From Amycolatopsis circi (GTDB taxonomy: Bacteria; Actinomycetota; Actinomycetes; Mycobacteriales; Pseudonocardiaceae): 64,000 nt of DNA. The notes under the pieces were generated by a model that searched no databases, was not told the origin of the DNA, and saw nothing but the letters and a program-made list of their open reading frames with translations. Numbering within the stretch: position 1 is the first letter of the stretch; every line of letters starts with the position of its first letter. Shown in pieces: positions 1 through 8,071 of this stretch. Made by a program: the position numbers and the translations under genes. The DNA lies in contig NZ_PQIA01000024.1 of assembly GCF_003385235.1 (NCBI RefSeq), positions 1-64,000 of the forward strand. Direction: 5' to 3'.

Positions 1-614
1 CCCGGCCGGGTCGGTTCGGCCGTCGGTGCGGGCCCTTCGGTCGGGATGGGCTTTCCGGGGTGGGTGCTGGGCGGCGGTTCGGCGGGCGGGGTGCCGGTAC
101 CGCAGGAGACGGCAGCGACGGTCACAGTGATCGCTGGTGCGCCGGGGGTTTTGACGGTAATGGTGCCGGCGGTTGCTTGTGGTCCTCCGGATTTGCCTGG
201 GGTGACGGTGAGGTTCCCGGTGGAACGCGTCGGGGCCTTGACGGTGGTGACGCCGTTGCGGCAGGTTGCTGAGAACGGGCCGACGCTGGTGGTGCCGACT
301 CGGACGCTGGAAACCGTTGCCTCGGCGAGTCCGGCTCCGGCGCGGAGGCTGATGCCGCTGGCGACCACGGCGCCGCTGGGGGAGGAGACGGATCCTCCGC
401 CGGTCTTGACGCTGCCGCTGCTGGAAACCGACGGCGCAGGGCCGAAATGTTCTCCACCGCTGACGGTGATGCCGGATGCGCTCGAGCCGGAGCCGGCTGC
501 GAGTGCGGCGGGTTTCGCCGTCAGCGAGGTGGTTCCGACGGCGACGCCGAGGACGAGTGCGCTGACGCCTGCCCCGGCCAGTGCGAGCCGGACTGCACGC
601 GGTTGTGTGGGCAT
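1..614 (-). CDS. secreted Ser/Gly-rich hypothetical protein (3' end beyond window)
   Basis: I do not recognise a family. The first 204 codons are visible and the gene runs off the left edge. The ATG is preceded at good spacing by AAGGAG. The N-terminus looks like a signal peptide: a basic start (residues 1-9), a hydrophobic core at about 10-27, and an Ala-rich cleavage region near residues 36-40. The exported part is rich in Ser, Gly, Thr and Val. It has only two visible cysteines (118 and 171), which could form one disulfide, and it passes into a Pro-rich tail. It follows the L,D-transpeptidase stop by 22 bases, so it is probably the last visible gene of the protease/transpeptidase transcript and acts outside the cell. 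Confidence 0.75.
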   Translation of the reverse strand, partial: MPTQPRAVRLALAGAGVSALVLGVAVGTTSLTAKPAALAAGSGSSASGITVSGGEHFGPAPSVSSSGSVKTGGGSVSSPSGAVVASGISLRAGAGLAEATVSSVRVGTTSVGPFSATCRNGVTTVKAPTRSTGNLTVTPGKSGGPQATAGTITVKTPGAPAITVTVAAVSCGTGTPPAEPPPSTHPGKPIPTEGPAPTAEPTRP

Positions 615-636
615 TGTTTCTCCTTCTTGGGTGGGA

Positions 637-1506
637 TCAACGGATGAGGACCGGAGTGCCCAGGGGCACCTCGGTGGCCAGCCGGTGCAGTGCGTCGGGA
701 GGGACGCGGACGCAGCCGTCGCTGGAGCGGGTGCCGAAGACTTTGGGGTCGGGCCAGGTGTGGATGCCGGTCGTCCCTGGGCCGCCGCCGTAGGTTTCGT
801 GACTGGTCGAGTGGATCCCCAACGGGAGGATCACGGGACTGTAGGCCTGTTTTCTGTCGGTGAGGGACGCCATCACGAACGTCCGGCCCGCTGGAGTCGG
901 TGCGGATTCCTTGCCCACTCCGACAGTCCAGGCGGCGACCGTAGTGCCGTCGTGTGTGAGCGTAAGCCGGAATGCCGCCCTGTCTACTTCGATCCGGTAG
1001 GGAGTCCGGGTGATTGCCAAGGCGGAGTCTTGGGTGGATAGCCATCCGACCGATCCGTTCGGGCGGGACGGCAGCAGGACCTGGACCCAGCCGTCTTCCC
1101 TTGCTACAACGGGAACCCAGGTGTCGGAACTGATCTCGTGCGCAGGCAGCATCGCGAGCGGTGCCGCGCCGGGAGCGCGGTAGACCGGGACCGGTCGCAG
1201 CGGATGCACGACTGTTCCGTCCGGCGCATCGCGGTCGTTCACGTCTCGCGGTGCGGCGGGGATCGTGGCGTAGGTCGTGGCCTGAGGGAGCGACTCGGGG
1301 CGCGATACAGGTTGAGGCGTGATCGGTGGCGCGGTGTGTTGTGCCGGTGCGGGGATGCCTTCGCCGGTCGCCGACGGTGCCACGTCCAGGACGTTGTTCA
1401 CGGAGATCGCCAGCAGCAGCCCGCACGCGAAACCTCCGGCCACGAACAGGAACCGGCGTGTCCAGGTGTGCAGCGGCGACGGGTGTCGGGAGAAAGGCGC
1501 GGGCAT
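637..1506 (-). CDS. L,D-transpeptidase, YkuD family
   Basis: This is a predicted peptidoglycan cross-linking enzyme that makes 3-3 links or attaches proteins to stem peptides outside the membrane. The 289-residue protein has an N-terminal membrane anchor or signal segment at about 18-38 and a Pro-rich linker. A small SH3-like region at about 103-158 contains WVPV and GWVQV. The C-terminal YkuD domain (about 168-289) carries the family histidine (H249) and the SxGCVR signature (S262, C265 as nucleophile), so it looks active. The ATG has GGAGG at good spacing. It sits 72 bases after the S53 protease gene and just before a secreted protein, in one leftward operon beside the conjugation genes. 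A role in local wall remodelling is inferred. Confidence 0.92.
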   Translation of the reverse strand: MPAPFSRHPSPLHTWTRRFLFVAGGFACGLLLAISVNNVLDVAPSATGEGIPAPAQHTAPPITPQPVSRPESLPQATTYATIPAAPRDVNDRDAPDGTVVHPLRPVPVYRAPGAAPLAMLPAHEISSDTWVPVVAREDGWVQVLLPSRPNGSVGWLSTQDSALAITRTPYRIEVDRAAFRLTLTHDGTTVAAWTVGVGKESAPTPAGRTFVMASLTDRKQAYSPVILPLGIHSTSHETYGGGPGTTGIHTWPDPKVFGTRSSDGCVRVPPDALHRLATEVPLGTPVLIR

Positions 1507-1578
1507 CGGGCCTCCGGTGGCGGGATCGGGAAGGGAGGTGGTGCGGGCCAGCCCCCTGACCGGGCCCGCACCACCGGT

Positions 1579-3486
1579 TCACTTCGCGGCGAGCGCCGCG
1601 ACGAAACCGCGGTCGGGAGTGCCGACCCCGGTGACGTTGTCCCAGCCCGGCCCGCTCTGGAGCGTCTGGGGTCGGGTGTCGAAGTCGATCAGGTACTGGC
1701 CCTGCTGGCTCGGCACACCGGTCCCCGGCAACGTGTGCATCGTCGGACTGAATATGCCAGCCTTGACGGGCGTGACGTCCTTGATCCCGGCTCGCAGCGC
1801 GTACAGCGACGGGGCCAGCAGTCCGCCGCGCGCACCGCGTACCTGCTGGGCGTCGGCTGCCAACCCGGCGACAACGGGAGCGGCGAGTGACGTGCCGCCG
1901 AAGGAATACAGGCCGAACTGGTCCTGCCGTGTCTGCCCGACCAGGAAACCGGTGTAGGAGTCGGCCAGTGCAGCGATGTCCGGCACTGCGCGGTGTCCGT
2001 GGCTCGCCGAGGCTGGGACGACGCCCTCCTGCCAGTCAGGAGCGCCATAGAGTGCGGAGGAACCGCCCCCTGCACCGCCAGCGAAGGATCCGTCGGTGTT
2101 GCGCTGAGGGATCCACTTCCCGCCGGAGAGAGTGTTCCCGGCGTTCTCCCAGCCTGTGACCACAACCGGCTTGTTCTGCTGGTTGAGGCCGACGGTGGTG
2201 CCGCCTACCGCGGTCGCCCACGGGCTGGAGGACGGGAAGCTCGCGGTCGCTGCTCCGGTGACGCCGGCGTTCGTTCCGGCGTCGCCGGTCGAGACCACGA
2301 TGGACTGCCCTTGGATGGCGGCCTGCAGCGCGATCGAGTTGAACTGGTCTCGGACCGCTGGGGCCAGGCTCCGTTCACCGTCGGCGTTGCCCCAGGAGAA
2401 CGACAGCACGTCCGCGGCGTTCTCGTTGACTGCCTTGACGACCGCGTCGTACAGCCCGCCGAGGCAGGTCTTCGCGGCGTAGTACCGGATCTTCGCGTTG
2501 GGTGCGATGGCATGGGACGACTGGACGTCGAGCGCCTGCTCGCCAGCCCACCCGTCGGCGTCGCACTTCTGTTGATCGGTGAACCCGCCATCAGGCAGAA
2601 CCGCGGTGTACTGGCCGGGCTTCAACTGGGGAATTCCGGTTTGGCCCGCCGCCTGGTTGGCGTCTTGCGCGACGGTGTTCCCGTTGTAGGCCCCGACGAT
2701 TCCGATGGTGGTGCCGGATCCCTGGTCGCCGGAGCCGAGGCTGTACATGGCGCGCAGGGAGGTGCCGGTGTAGCCGCACAGCGAGTTCGATTGTGCGCCG
2801 GACGGGTACTTTTGCGGGACGTCGGTGTTGTTCTGCTCGCCCCACCAGCGCGCGCAGTGCTGGGCACTCGGGGCGTGCGGTGCGGTGTGCTGCGGGCGGA
2901 TTGTTTGGCCGCTGTCGTCCAGCCCGATCACCGTGCTGACCATGCCGCGTAGCGCGCGGGGAATCGTGACCGGGTTTTCGGGTGCGGTGAGCGTTCGCGC
3001 GAGTCCGCTGATTTTGGTGCGGTATGAAGCGAGGTGCGTGCCGAAGGCGCGTTCGAGATCGCCGGTGGTGCCTTCGATGTCGACGAACATTCGGTTTGTG
3101 CTTGTGTCCTTCACTGTCAGGCCTGCGTGGGCAAGCCAGTCCCGCACCTGGCGTACAGAGTCGTCGGTCGGCCCGAACCGGTCGGTGAATTGTGCAGCGG
3201 AAAGGAAATGCCCGCGCTGGCTGCTTCCTGGCCTCGACACGTCGGCGGCAAGTCGTGCTGCGCCACTGGGATCGCGCAACGCCAAGGCGACTTGCACGCG
3301 GCGAACGTCTGAGGTGTCGGCGTTGCCGACCTTCGCCGAAGGCGTTGCCCACTCGGGAATACTGCCGGATAGGGCGCTGCGGTCGTTGTTCGCGTCATGG
3401 GTTCCGTCGGCGATCGCAGGTGCGGCGACAGCCGACGAGAGCGCCAGCGCCGCGGCCAATGCCGCGGTGGGCGGAGAAAAACGCAT
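1579..3486 (-). CDS. S53 family (sedolisin/kumamolisin) secreted serine protease
   Basis: This is a secreted serine-carboxyl peptidase of 635 residues. Residues 1-27 are a signal peptide ending AIADG. A prokumamolisin activation domain spans about 40-190, and the catalytic domain fills the rest. The sedolisin triad is visible: E316 and D320 (motif GEQALD), S533 in GGTSLAAP, and the oxyanion aspartate D402 in STGDAG. The C-terminal GWDNVTGVGTPD resembles the calcium-site region of the family. The frame is open further upstream, but the ATG at 3486 has AAGGAC 8 bases before it and starts exactly at a signal peptide, so I chose it. It is the first gene of a leftward exported-protein operon. Such enzymes cleave proteins after autoactivation. 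The target here is unknown. Confidence 0.93.
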   Translation of the reverse strand: MRFSPPTAALAAALALSSAVAAPAIADGTHDANNDRSALSGSIPEWATPSAKVGNADTSDVRRVQVALALRDPSGAARLAADVSRPGSSQRGHFLSAAQFTDRFGPTDDSVRQVRDWLAHAGLTVKDTSTNRMFVDIEGTTGDLERAFGTHLASYRTKISGLARTLTAPENPVTIPRALRGMVSTVIGLDDSGQTIRPQHTAPHAPSAQHCARWWGEQNNTDVPQKYPSGAQSNSLCGYTGTSLRAMYSLGSGDQGSGTTIGIVGAYNGNTVAQDANQAAGQTGIPQLKPGQYTAVLPDGGFTDQQKCDADGWAGEQALDVQSSHAIAPNAKIRYYAAKTCLGGLYDAVVKAVNENAADVLSFSWGNADGERSLAPAVRDQFNSIALQAAIQGQSIVVSTGDAGTNAGVTGAATASFPSSSPWATAVGGTTVGLNQQNKPVVVTGWENAGNTLSGGKWIPQRNTDGSFAGGAGGGSSALYGAPDWQEGVVPASASHGHRAVPDIAALADSYTGFLVGQTRQDQFGLYSFGGTSLAAPVVAGLAADAQQVRGARGGLLAPSLYALRAGIKDVTPVKAGIFSPTMHTLPGTGVPSQQGQYLIDFDTRPQTLQSGPGWDNVTGVGTPDRGFVAALAAK

Positions 3487-3916
3487 GAGTGTCCTTAGGT
3501 TGGTTTTGTGGCACGACAAGGTCGCGCCGGTTACGGCGCTGACGATGAACTGAGGAGAAAGTGATGCTGCCCGGCGATTCGCCGACAGGCACGGCACAGT
3601 AAGAGTCCATTGAGGACTGAAACTGCTGCTTTCGTGGTGCGCTGGGTTGGGTGAGAGCGAAACCAAGCCCGGTTCGCGGCGGCCCTCGGGGCGGGCCGCG
3701 TCCGAATGCCTGTCGGTCGGCGCGGTTCAGGTGGTTCGGTATCTCGGCGACGCAGTCAGGGCGCGGAGGGATGATTGAGAACGTGCGATCCCTCGGTGCG
3801 TGAACGTGCGTCGCCGGCACGACGTCAGTCGGCACGACAACTCCCGTGTCGGCGGCCGTCCGGCCAGTGCGCCGCACCCTCCCTGATGCGGCGGCCGTGG
3901 CGGCCAACTCGGTGTA

Positions 3917-3944
3917 AACCTACCCGCTGACCAGACTTTGTCAA
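3917..3944 (-). promoter_or_regulatory. predicted promoter for the protease operon
   Basis: On the minus strand a consensus -35 TTGACA (3939-3944) is followed after 16 bases by TAGGTT (3917-3922). The palindromic core TGAATTCA lies directly upstream of the -35. The same TGAATTCACyTGTTGACAAA string occurs again near 53.06 kb. It sits 430 bases before the protease start. The 490-base stretch between that gene and the HTH gene holds nothing else that I can call. Confidence 0.6.
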
Positions 3945-3976
3945 CAGGTGAATTCAATATGGGTTAGCGTGGGCCG

Positions 3977-4606
3977 TCAGTCTTCGTCGGTTGCCTTCTG
4001 ATCCCGCGAGATGGCGGACAGAATCTCGATCAGCGCTTGCTTGTTGTCGGGGGACGAGTTGTCGAGAGCGGAGCCGATCTCCCGGGCCTGCACGCTTTGC
4101 AGGCCGATCTCGTTCATCAGCTCGAGGATGCGCCAGTCCGGTGCGGCGAGTTTGGTCTCCGTGTCGGGAAAGCCTGTGATCTGCTCGGCTGGCGTGGCGG
4201 GATCGAGCGCACGCGCGTCGATGCGCCAGTAATCGGCGAAGCCGTTCACCTCCGACGCACGTGGCATCGGACGGCGACCGGCCCGTAGGTTGTTGATTTG
4301 CTGACGGCTGATCGAGATCCCGCGATGCTCCAGGAGCCAGTCGGCGATCGCCTGGGCGGACGCTCGCTTCGTCCGCAGTTCGGCCGCGCGCGCCGCGATG
4401 AACTCCGGGTCGGTTACCGGCGTGCGATCGGCGTCGTAGTGGACGAACGACTCGTGGTCCAGCAGGTGCGTGAGGCGGCCGGAGAAACCGTCGAACCCAA
4501 GCAGCGTCCGGTACAGCGCGGTCTGCTGCTCGGCGGTGCGACGAGGGATCGGCGAATCGCCTGATCCGCGTGCGCTACCGCCCTGCTGCGCGCGCCGGTC
4601 GTTCAT
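3977..4606 (-). CDS. HTH transcriptional regulator (XRE-like)
   Basis: This is a 209-residue soluble protein. The section at about 55-125 contains a helix-turn-helix pattern: SAQAIADWL, then GISISRQQINNLRAGRRPMP, with a downstream region typical of actinobacterial XRE-like regulators. The C-terminal part has LMNEIGLQSVQAREIG and a final helix and has no enzymatic motif. The frame is open 35 codons further upstream, but the chosen ATG follows GAGGGGA at good spacing. It is divergent from the T4SS operon, with a dyad (GTGCTGCTTGACAAGCAC) just upstream of its start. I infer autoregulation and possible control of the transfer operon. Confidence 0.8.
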   Translation of the reverse strand: MNDRRAQQGGSARGSGDSPIPRRTAEQQTALYRTLLGFDGFSGRLTHLLDHESFVHYDADRTPVTDPEFIAARAAELRTKRASAQAIADWLLEHRGISISRQQINNLRAGRRPMPRASEVNGFADYWRIDARALDPATPAEQITGFPDTETKLAAPDWRILELMNEIGLQSVQAREIGSALDNSSPDNKQALIEILSAISRDQKATDED

Positions 4607-4618
4607 CTGGTCCCCTCG

Positions 4619-4636
4619 GTGCTGCTTGACAAGCAC
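4619..4636. promoter_or_regulatory. dyad operator between the HTH gene and the transfer operon
   Basis: The sequence GTGCTGCTTGACAAGCAC is an imperfect palindrome built around GCTTGACAAGC. It lies 13 bases upstream of the HTH regulator start. A second imperfect dyad (GTGTCGTGACAACAC) follows about 30 bases away. Both contain TTGTCA/TGACAA. The position suggests binding by the adjacent regulator. Confidence 0.5.
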
Positions 4637-4777
4637 TGCTGTGTCGATACGCTGGCTCGTGTCGTGACAACACAGCGAGTCAAATCTCTCACGACCAGCC
4701 CTCCTTGACAACAGCTGAAGTCGTCGTGCCCTCCAAATGGAACGCGACGCAGGTCAGCGACGTCCGGGAGATACAAG

Positions 4778-5593
4778 ATGGACACTCTGTCCGGCGGCAC
4801 CGCCGCTGACCGGCACGCACCGGGAAACGCAGACTCGCTCCGCGCCAGGTTCGGTTTGGTGGCTCCGATCTTGGGCGCGTCCGGCGGCGTCGGGGCGAGT
4901 GTGGTCGCCGCTGCGCTCTCGGACGCGCTGCAGTTGGCCGGGTACTCGGTGCTGCTCGCCGACACCGCGGGTCCGGTTCGGTCCGGGCTCGGGCGGGCCG
5001 CCAGAGCGGACGGCCCGGTGGTCCGGGTGCCGGAGCCGACTGCGCGCGTGCGGTTCTCCTGGCGTGCGCAAGCGCTCGTGGGCCGGGTCGAGGACCCCGG
5101 CACAAGCCGGTCAGTCGCGCCGTCCTTGTGGTGGCTTCCCGGAGACCACCGCGTGCAGGCGACGGTTGTCGACGTCGCCGGAGACGCTTGGGAAATCGCG
5201 TCGGACGTGCGGTTGGGCACCGGTCGCTGGCTGGGCCTCGCTACGTGTCCACTGCTGGTCCTACGGCCTACCGTGCCGGGTCTGGTTCAAGCGGAGCAGG
5301 TTCTCGCTCGCCTCGAACCGTGGGTGTTGCGGCGGATGATTCCGCCGATCGGGCGACTGGTGGTCGTAGGTGCACGGCGATGGCCTCCGCGGGTTGCGGC
5401 GACCGCTGGGTACCGGGTCAGTGTGTTGTTGGAGAGCGCGGTCTTCGTGCCGTACGAGCGTGACGTCGCCACCGCCGGGATTACCGCCGACGTCACGCCG
5501 GACAAGATCCGCTCCGCTCTTTCTCCGCTGCTGCGCCAGTGGCGGACGGCGGGATGGCTGTCGCCTCCTCCTCCAGGGCGAAAGACCCCGTGA
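4778..5593 (+). CDS. ParA/MinD-like protein with degenerate Walker A, T4SS operon
   Basis: This 271-residue protein opens the rightward conjugation operon. Residues 33-41 read GASGGVGAS, which is the shape of a deviant Walker A (KGGxGKS) but lacks both lysines. The following helix, VVAAALSDALQLAGYSVLLAD, is typical of the ParA/MinD fold. A conserved-looking VDVAGD (about 130) stands where the family has its switch aspartate. Missing lysines argue against normal ATP hydrolysis, so a structural or regulatory role is possible. The ATG is supported by GGGAG. Similar proteins sit at the start of SCO6880-type transfer loci in actinobacteria. The call rests on fold-like sequence, not on an intact motif. 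Confidence 0.7.
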   Translation: MDTLSGGTAADRHAPGNADSLRARFGLVAPILGASGGVGASVVAAALSDALQLAGYSVLLADTAGPVRSGLGRAARADGPVVRVPEPTARVRFSWRAQALVGRVEDPGTSRSVAPSLWWLPGDHRVQATVVDVAGDAWEIASDVRLGTGRWLGLATCPLLVLRPTVPGLVQAEQVLARLEPWVLRRMIPPIGRLVVVGARRWPPRVAATAGYRVSVLLESAVFVPYERDVATAGITADVTPDKIRSALSPLLRQWRTAGWLSPPPPGRKTP

Positions 5594-5676
5594 TTTCGCG
5601 GTAGCTCGCCCTCGTCGTTTGAAGCCCTCCCGCTTCCCGCACCGGCCTCGTCCGGTGTGCCGAGCAGGGAGTCGCG

Positions 5677-5979
5677 ATGCTCAGCCATGTCGTGTGGGCG
5701 TGGATCGTCCATCTCGCGGATCTTCCGAATCCGGACCCGGAGAAGCCGCCGGGAGCCGACCAGATCCTCGGGCTCGTCGGCAATGTGAAGTGGGCAGCCG
5801 GGATCGCTTTGCTGGTCGGGTTTTTCATGGGGTTGGTGGTGTGGGCAGGCGGCCGGTGGGTCGATCACCACCGCGCAGGCAAGGTCGGCCTGGTCATGAT
5901 GCTCTGCGCGGTCGGCGGTGCTCTGCTGTACGGCATTGGCTGGACCGTCATCAACGGCTTCGCGGGTGCGGCACGATGA
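5677..5979 (+). CDS. small integral membrane protein, pilin/VirB2-like position
   Basis: This 100-residue protein has a Pro-rich N-terminal stretch (residues 17-27) and two hydrophobic segments (about 38-58 and 69-95) separated by a short charged loop, GGRWVDHHRAGK. Size, two membrane spans and location between a ParA-like protein and a VirB6-like protein resemble VirB2/TrbC subunits. I see no diagnostic motif, so this is positional inference. The ATG follows GGGAG by 6 bases. Its stop overlaps the next start (ATGA), so the two genes are probably translationally coupled. Confidence 0.75.
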   Translation: MLSHVVWAWIVHLADLPNPDPEKPPGADQILGLVGNVKWAAGIALLVGFFMGLVVWAGGRWVDHHRAGKVGLVMMLCAVGGALLYGIGWTVINGFAGAAR

Positions 5980-6779
5980 ACAGCGACATCGACGACCGTA
6001 CGCGCACGCGTGCCAGGATCCGTTTGCTGGCAATGGTGTTCGTCGGACTTGCGGCCATTGCAGCGTTCGTGGTCATCGCGCACACCCGGACCTCGCAGGC
6101 GACGCTGTCAGACCCGCCCGGTGCCGTGCTTCCTGGGCCGGGGCAGTTGCCCGGCGATCCGGAGTCGACGCTGGCGACGCGCCCGATGACTTGGTTGCCT
6201 GCGGAGGCGGCGCAGCCCCACCCCCAGAGCCCGCGAACGGCCGGACCGCCGATCGTGCTGCCGTCCCCGTCGCAACGCGCTGGATGGTGGATTCCCGACG
6301 GCTTCCCGCCGACCGCGGAAGGCGCACTGGCGCAACTGGCGGCCCTCAATCAAGCCGGGCTGTCCGGAGGAGATCCCGAAACCTACGACCGGGCCTACGC
6401 ACAGTCGGCCCTGCAAGGAGCGCCGTCGGTTGCCGATGCGGGGTTGCACGTGCTGCTGCGGGAGTTCCGCAAGGCTGCCGGGATCGCCGCGGGCGAGATA
6501 ACCGACGGACTGACCGTGCGTTATGAGGTGACCCACGGGCTGATCAAAGGCACTGCCGACCAGGGCCGTTACGTGGTCGCGTGCACCCTGGGACAGTTTT
6601 CCGTCGACTACCAGGGCCAGGGCATGAGCGTCGGAGTCGGGGATTGCCAGGCGCTGCGGTGGACCGGAAGCAGTTGGCGGATCAGTCCCGGACCCCGAGC
6701 GGCTTACGCCCCGTCGGCATGGCCGGGCACCAACGAATCCGTCGATGCTGGCTACCGGGCGCTGGGCGGTGCGCGGTGA
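5976..6779 (+). CDS. membrane-anchored T4SS accessory protein
   Basis: I do not recognise a named family. The 267-residue protein has a cytoplasmic basic N-terminus, one membrane segment at about 16-36, a Pro-rich extracellular linker to about 110, and a compact C-terminal domain (about 110-267) ending WRISPGPRAAYAPSAWPG. The single-anchor plus globular-domain plan resembles VirB8/TcpC-like conjugation proteins, but no motif proves this. The start is fixed by a 4-base ATGA overlap with the preceding gene; longer upstream reading in the same frame only covers the neighbouring gene. Its own stop overlaps the next GTG start. Confidence 0.8.
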   Translation: MNSDIDDRTRTRARIRLLAMVFVGLAAIAAFVVIAHTRTSQATLSDPPGAVLPGPGQLPGDPESTLATRPMTWLPAEAAQPHPQSPRTAGPPIVLPSPSQRAGWWIPDGFPPTAEGALAQLAALNQAGLSGGDPETYDRAYAQSALQGAPSVADAGLHVLLREFRKAAGIAAGEITDGLTVRYEVTHGLIKGTADQGRYVVACTLGQFSVDYQGQGMSVGVGDCQALRWTGSSWRISPGPRAAYAPSAWPGTNESVDAGYRALGGAR

Positions 6780-8071
6780 ACCCGATCGACTGGCTCACCC
6801 AGCTGGGAACCCTGGGCAAGCTGGCCGGCGGCGTCGCCAGCAAGGGACTGGCGGTCGCCGCCGGGAACGTGTTCGACTCCATCATGCAGGGCCTGTGGGG
6901 GTCCGGGCTGACCGTGCTGCAGCTTGTCCTCGAAGGCGTCGACGCTTACTCCCGGTTCACCGTGTCCAAAACGGACGGGCCGATCGGCGTCGTGTGGCCG
7001 TTCATGCTGTGGATCAGCGGTGTTCTCGCGTTGGGACTGTTCTTCTGGCAGATCATTTCGGCGGTGCTGCGCGGAGGGCGAGGGTTCACCCGCCTTGTGC
7101 TTGGACCTATGCAGTACTGCGTGGCCCTCGCGGTGTCAGTCGGGATCGTTGCGGCATTGCTGGCTTCGGCGGACGGGCTCACCACGTTCCTGCTGGGCTA
7201 CGGCCTCCACAGCGACCGGTTCGCCGACGCGATGCACGTCCTGAACTTTCCCGACACTGTCTCCAAAGCGTTGAACGCGGTGATCCTCGGCGTCTCGGCC
7301 GTGCTGGGAACTTTCCCGGCCGGGTTCGGCATGGCCTTCGAGATGATCCTGCGGCAGGCCGGAATCGACGTGATCGTCGCGACGATCCCGATCCTCGCTG
7401 CCGGACTGCTCGCCAACACGACCTCGCGCTGGTTCTGGAAAGGCGTCCGGGGCCTGCTGGCACTAATCTTCCTCAAACCCGCGATCGCACTGGTCATCGT
7501 CATCGGCGTGGCCACGGTCGCTGGCCGGCAAGGCCTGTTCGGGTTGCTGTCCGGGATTGTGACGCTGCTGCTCGCGCTGTTCATGCCGATCGTGCTGTTC
7601 AAGCTGTTCTCCTTCATCGACCCGAACGCGGGCGGCGATCTCCGCGGCGAGATGTCGGATCTGGGCGCGGACACCTACGGGCCGGACAGCCTGCCCGCGA
7701 ACCAGCTCGGGAACATGTTCGACAAGCTCAAGAAAGCTTGGCAGGACTGGAGATCAGGCTCTGGGGACGACGACGGCGACGAGGACAACGCGCAAGAAAA
7801 CGCGAACGACGAACGCTTCGATGCTGCCGACTCCGAACCAGACTTCGAACCTGAGGACCACGAACCCGACGACGAGGAAGACGAGCGAGACGAGGAGCAG
7901 GATTCGGACGACGAATCCGCCGAGGACGACGCTTCGCCTGCCGACGACGTTCTCCCGCCTGTAGTCGACGCGGTCGAGGATCCAGCAGAAGAGGTGGTGC
8001 CGGACGACGATCCGCAGGACAACGACGATGACGACGACCACGGCCCAGCCGAGGAACCGGTGGTCGAATGA
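6776..8071 (+). CDS. TrbL/VirB6-like multi-spanning T4SS membrane protein with acidic tail
   Basis: This 431-residue protein probably forms the inner-membrane channel of the conjugation machine. After an amphipathic start it has hydrophobic segments at about 75-95, 105-135, 155-185, 195-230 and 235-285, the layout of TrbL/VirB6 proteins. The last hundred or so residues are cytoplasmic and extremely acidic, with long runs of Asp and Glu. The GTG start overlaps the previous stop (GTGA) and the stop overlaps the next ATG, so translation is coupled at both ends. The acidic tail is unusual in length and might bind basic partner proteins or mimic DNA. Confidence 0.85.
   Translation: MNPIDWLTQLGTLGKLAGGVASKGLAVAAGNVFDSIMQGLWGSGLTVLQLVLEGVDAYSRFTVSKTDGPIGVVWPFMLWISGVLALGLFFWQIISAVLRGGRGFTRLVLGPMQYCVALAVSVGIVAALLASADGLTTFLLGYGLHSDRFADAMHVLNFPDTVSKALNAVILGVSAVLGTFPAGFGMAFEMILRQAGIDVIVATIPILAAGLLANTTSRWFWKGVRGLLALIFLKPAIALVIVIGVATVAGRQGLFGLLSGIVTLLLALFMPIVLFKLFSFIDPNAGGDLRGEMSDLGADTYGPDSLPANQLGNMFDKLKKAWQDWRSGSGDDDGDEDNAQENANDERFDAADSEPDFEPEDHEPDDEEDERDEEQDSDDESAEDDASPADDVLPPVVDAVEDPAEEVVPDDDPQDNDDDDDHGPAEEPVVE

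Noticed and set aside
4704..4740. TTGACA before the ParA-like gene as a -35 box.
   Set aside because: No acceptable -10 hexamer follows at 16-18 bases, so a promoter could not be called there, although the operon must have one nearby.
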